The translations under genes were made by a program, and so were the position numbers. Shown here one piece after another: positions 4,899 through 6,675 of a stretch of DNA of 6,675 nt; position 1 is the first letter of the stretch, and each line of letters opens with the position of its first letter. The notes below the pieces were generated by a model. It was not told the DNA's origin. It worked only from the letters and a program-made list of their open reading frames with translations, and ran no database searches. This DNA comes from Nitrospira sp. (GTDB lineage Bacteria; Nitrospirota; Nitrospiria; Nitrospirales; Nitrospiraceae). The DNA lies in NCBI GenBank assembly GCA_005116795.1, contig SWDL01000293.1:1-6675 (forward strand), written 5' to 3'.

Positions 4899-6675
4899 TC
4901 ACGTCGAAGTGTGTGGCGCGACGGTTTCCGATTGCACCTCCGGCCTCATGGCTTCAAGCGGAAGGGTGAAACGGAAGACGGCCCCGCCGCCCGGACGATT
5001 GCTCGCCCAGATTTGGCCGCCATGAGCGGCAATGATTCCCCGACAGATTGTCAATCCCAATCCGACGCCACCCTCCCGGTCGGTCTCGACGCGGTAGAAC
5101 TTTTCAAAGACCCGATGTTCCTCGCCTGGCGGAAGCCCCGCCCCGTGATCGGCCACTTCGACGGTCAGCATGGTCTCGCTCGCAGAGGCACCTACGTCGA
5201 TGACTGTCCCGGCTGGAGCATAGCGCACGGCATTCTCCAACAGATTGATCAAGACTTGCTCGATCAAGACTCCGTCGATCCGCACAAGCGGAAGATTCGG
5301 AGGAAGCTTGGCCTCCACCTTGTGATCGCGGAGACGCCGTTCCAATCGGGCCAGCGCCGCACCCACTACTTCATCCAGGGGATGCCACTCCTTTTTAAAT
5401 TGAACCGCCCCCGCCTCCAGTCGGGTGATATCGAGTAAGTTCTTCAGGAGCCGATCCAATCGGTTGGCCTCGTCGTAGATGGCTTGCGCGAGTTCCTGTC
5501 GGTCTGCCGGATCCACCGTCTGCTGGCCCTCGTGGAGCAAACTGCTCGCCGCGCCGGTAATAGTGGCCAGCGGGGTCCTCAAATCGTGGGAGACCGAGCT
5601 GAGAATCGCATTGCGCGTCCGTTCGGTTTCGGCCTGGACATGGGCTTGCTGAGCTTCCTCGGACAGTCGCGTCCGCTCAATCGCCAGGGCAGTCTGATTG
5701 ATCAGGGACTCCAACAGGTGCAGTTGATCAGGGTCCAGCAGGCGGCTCGCGTGCACCGGGCGCACCGCCACCACGCCGATGGGGGCGCCGGCCCCGATCA
5801 TGGGCACGTAGAGCCCGCTGGCCCCAGGCAGGGTATCGCTCCCCAGACCTGCCCGCTCGCGGTGCTCGAACACCCACTGCGCGACCCCGCCCTCTTTGGG
5901 GTCGAACTCAAAGAAGAGTTGCTCGCGTCGCTGCAACTGGAGGCGCTTGTCCGCATCCGCCAGGAAGATCGCCACCTGACCGTCGAAGACCTCGCGCAAG
6001 TGCTTCGCAGCCAGGTTCGCCAACACCGTCGTGCCGCGATGCGTGGCCAGGTCCCGACTCATCGCGTAGAGCACACCCGTCCGTTTCTCCCTGTAGCGCG
6101 CCATCTCCGCCTGATCCCGGACTCGCACTGTAAGACCGCTGATGATCAGCGCGACGATCAACATCACGATAAACGTCAGCAGATACTGAACATCGGAGAC
6201 GGCGAACGAGAGATAGGGAGGCACAAAGAAGAAATCGAAGACGGCGACACTAAGGAATGACGCAAGCACCGAGGGCCCCCGGCCATATCGGATCGCAACG
6301 ACGACCACTCCGATCAGATACACCATAATCAGGTTCGCTGATCCGAAATACGGGAACATCAACCAGGCCACCGCCGTGGAGAACAGCACACCCAGCGAGG
6401 CCAGTCCATAACTTGACCGTTTGCTGGTCCGCTTGAATACGCGTCCAGCCAACGGCCGTCCTTCGCCGGCCTCCCCCGTCATCACGTAGATGTCGATGTC
6501 GCCGCTCTGGTGGACGAGGTCCGAGACGACGGAGCCAAAGATCCATTCCCTCCACCACGACCGTGCCGGCTTGCCCACGATAATCTTCGTCACGTTCCGG
6601 CTGCGCGCATAGGTGAGTATTTCCTGCGCGACATGCTCACCGGTCAGCGTCACAGCTTCGGCACCCAACTGCTCG
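4899..6675 (-). CDS. kdpD: KdpD, potassium/turgor sensor histidine kinase, N-terminus beyond the window
   Basis: The frame is open to the right edge, so the true start is outside; 591 codons are visible against about 900 in full-length KdpD. The missing part would hold the N-terminal KdpD domain and most of the UspA-like domain. Residues below count from the first complete codon in the window. The end of the UspA-like domain (1-66) closes with QSGDIDIYV (56-64). Four membrane segments follow (about 90-109, 113-129, 135-150, 163-182; DUF4118 type). Then come a GAF-like domain (about 202-335), a HisKA domain with His363 in SHDLRTPL as the phospho-acceptor, and a HATPase domain with N-box Asn477/Asn481, G1 box DHGAG (509-513) and G2 box GVGLGL (536-541). 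All catalytic motifs are intact. It autophosphorylates, phosphorylates KdpE, and can dephosphorylate it when potassium is plentiful. It precedes kdpE by 42 bases in one transcript. Confidence 0.95.
   Translation of the reverse strand, partial: EQLGAEAVTLTGEHVAQEILTYARSRNVTKIIVGKPARSWWREWIFGSVVSDLVHQSGDIDIYVMTGEAGEGRPLAGRVFKRTSKRSSYGLASLGVLFSTAVAWLMFPYFGSANLIMVYLIGVVVVAIRYGRGPSVLASFLSVAVFDFFFVPPYLSFAVSDVQYLLTFIVMLIVALIISGLTVRVRDQAEMARYREKRTGVLYAMSRDLATHRGTTVLANLAAKHLREVFDGQVAIFLADADKRLQLQRREQLFFEFDPKEGGVAQWVFEHRERAGLGSDTLPGASGLYVPMIGAGAPIGVVAVRPVHASRLLDPDQLHLLESLINQTALAIERTRLSEEAQQAHVQAETERTRNAILSSVSHDLRTPLATITGAASSLLHEGQQTVDPADRQELAQAIYDEANRLDRLLKNLLDITRLEAGAVQFKKEWHPLDEVVGAALARLERRLRDHKVEAKLPPNLPLVRIDGVLIEQVLINLLENAVRYAPAGTVIDVGASASETMLTVEVADHGAGLPPGEEHRVFEKFYRVETDREGGVGLGLTICRGIIAAHGGQIWASNRPGGGAVFRFTLPLEAMRPEVQSETVAPHTST

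Noticed and set aside
5484..6260. Plus-strand 258-codon frame opposite kdpD
   Set aside because: It is the shadow of kdpD: composition is biased and no family is recognisable.
6666..6668. TTG near the right edge as a kdpD start codon
   Set aside because: The frame continues to the edge and the residues there belong to the middle of a UspA-like domain, so it is an internal Leu codon.

Overview
The window looks like chromosomal DNA from a GC-rich, diderm (Gram-negative-type) bacterium. It encodes two proteins with lipobox signal peptides, one secreted cupredoxin-like protein, and the KdpD/KdpE sensor pair. The secreted copper-protein family and the general gene style would fit Nitrospirota (Nitrospira-like) or a neighbouring phylum. 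That placement is an impression from protein style and I could not test it. There are no mobile elements, CRISPR arrays, tRNA or rRNA genes.

Layout, left to right. (1) Positions 1-1219, minus strand: the N-terminal 406 codons of a lipoprotein that is almost entirely coiled coil and runs off the left edge. It has a strong Shine-Dalgarno site and a plausible sigma70 promoter. (2) Positions 1476-2675, minus strand: a complete lipoprotein with a DUF900-type alpha/beta hydrolase domain and a visible Ser-Asp-His triad. (3) Positions 2676-3143: a 468-base divergent intergenic region with several short hairpins, a 12-base palindrome and weak promoter candidates. (4) Positions 3144-3923, plus strand: a secreted cupredoxin-like protein with a C-terminal carboxypeptidase-regulatory-like domain. 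(5) Positions 3937-4007: a very long inverted repeat that reads as a bidirectional terminator between convergent genes. (6) Positions 4158-4856 and 4899-6675, minus strand: kdpE and the C-terminal two thirds of kdpD, with kdpD first in the transcript.

Functionally, KdpD senses potassium/turgor stress and phosphorylates KdpE, which activates a high-affinity potassium pump (kdpFABC). The pump genes are not in the window; they would most likely lie upstream of kdpD, beyond the right edge. The two lipoproteins share an orientation and an envelope location, but a 256-base gap and a separate promoter candidate argue that they are not a tight operon. The cupredoxin-like gene stands alone.

The most interesting non-coding signal is a near-consensus sigma70 promoter on the minus strand (TTGACA, 17 bases, TAGACT; 4047-4075). 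It fires straight into the long inverted repeat and so predicts a roughly 105-nt structured small RNA. Nothing else looks like a wholly new system; the rest are good annotations of known families with a few oddities.
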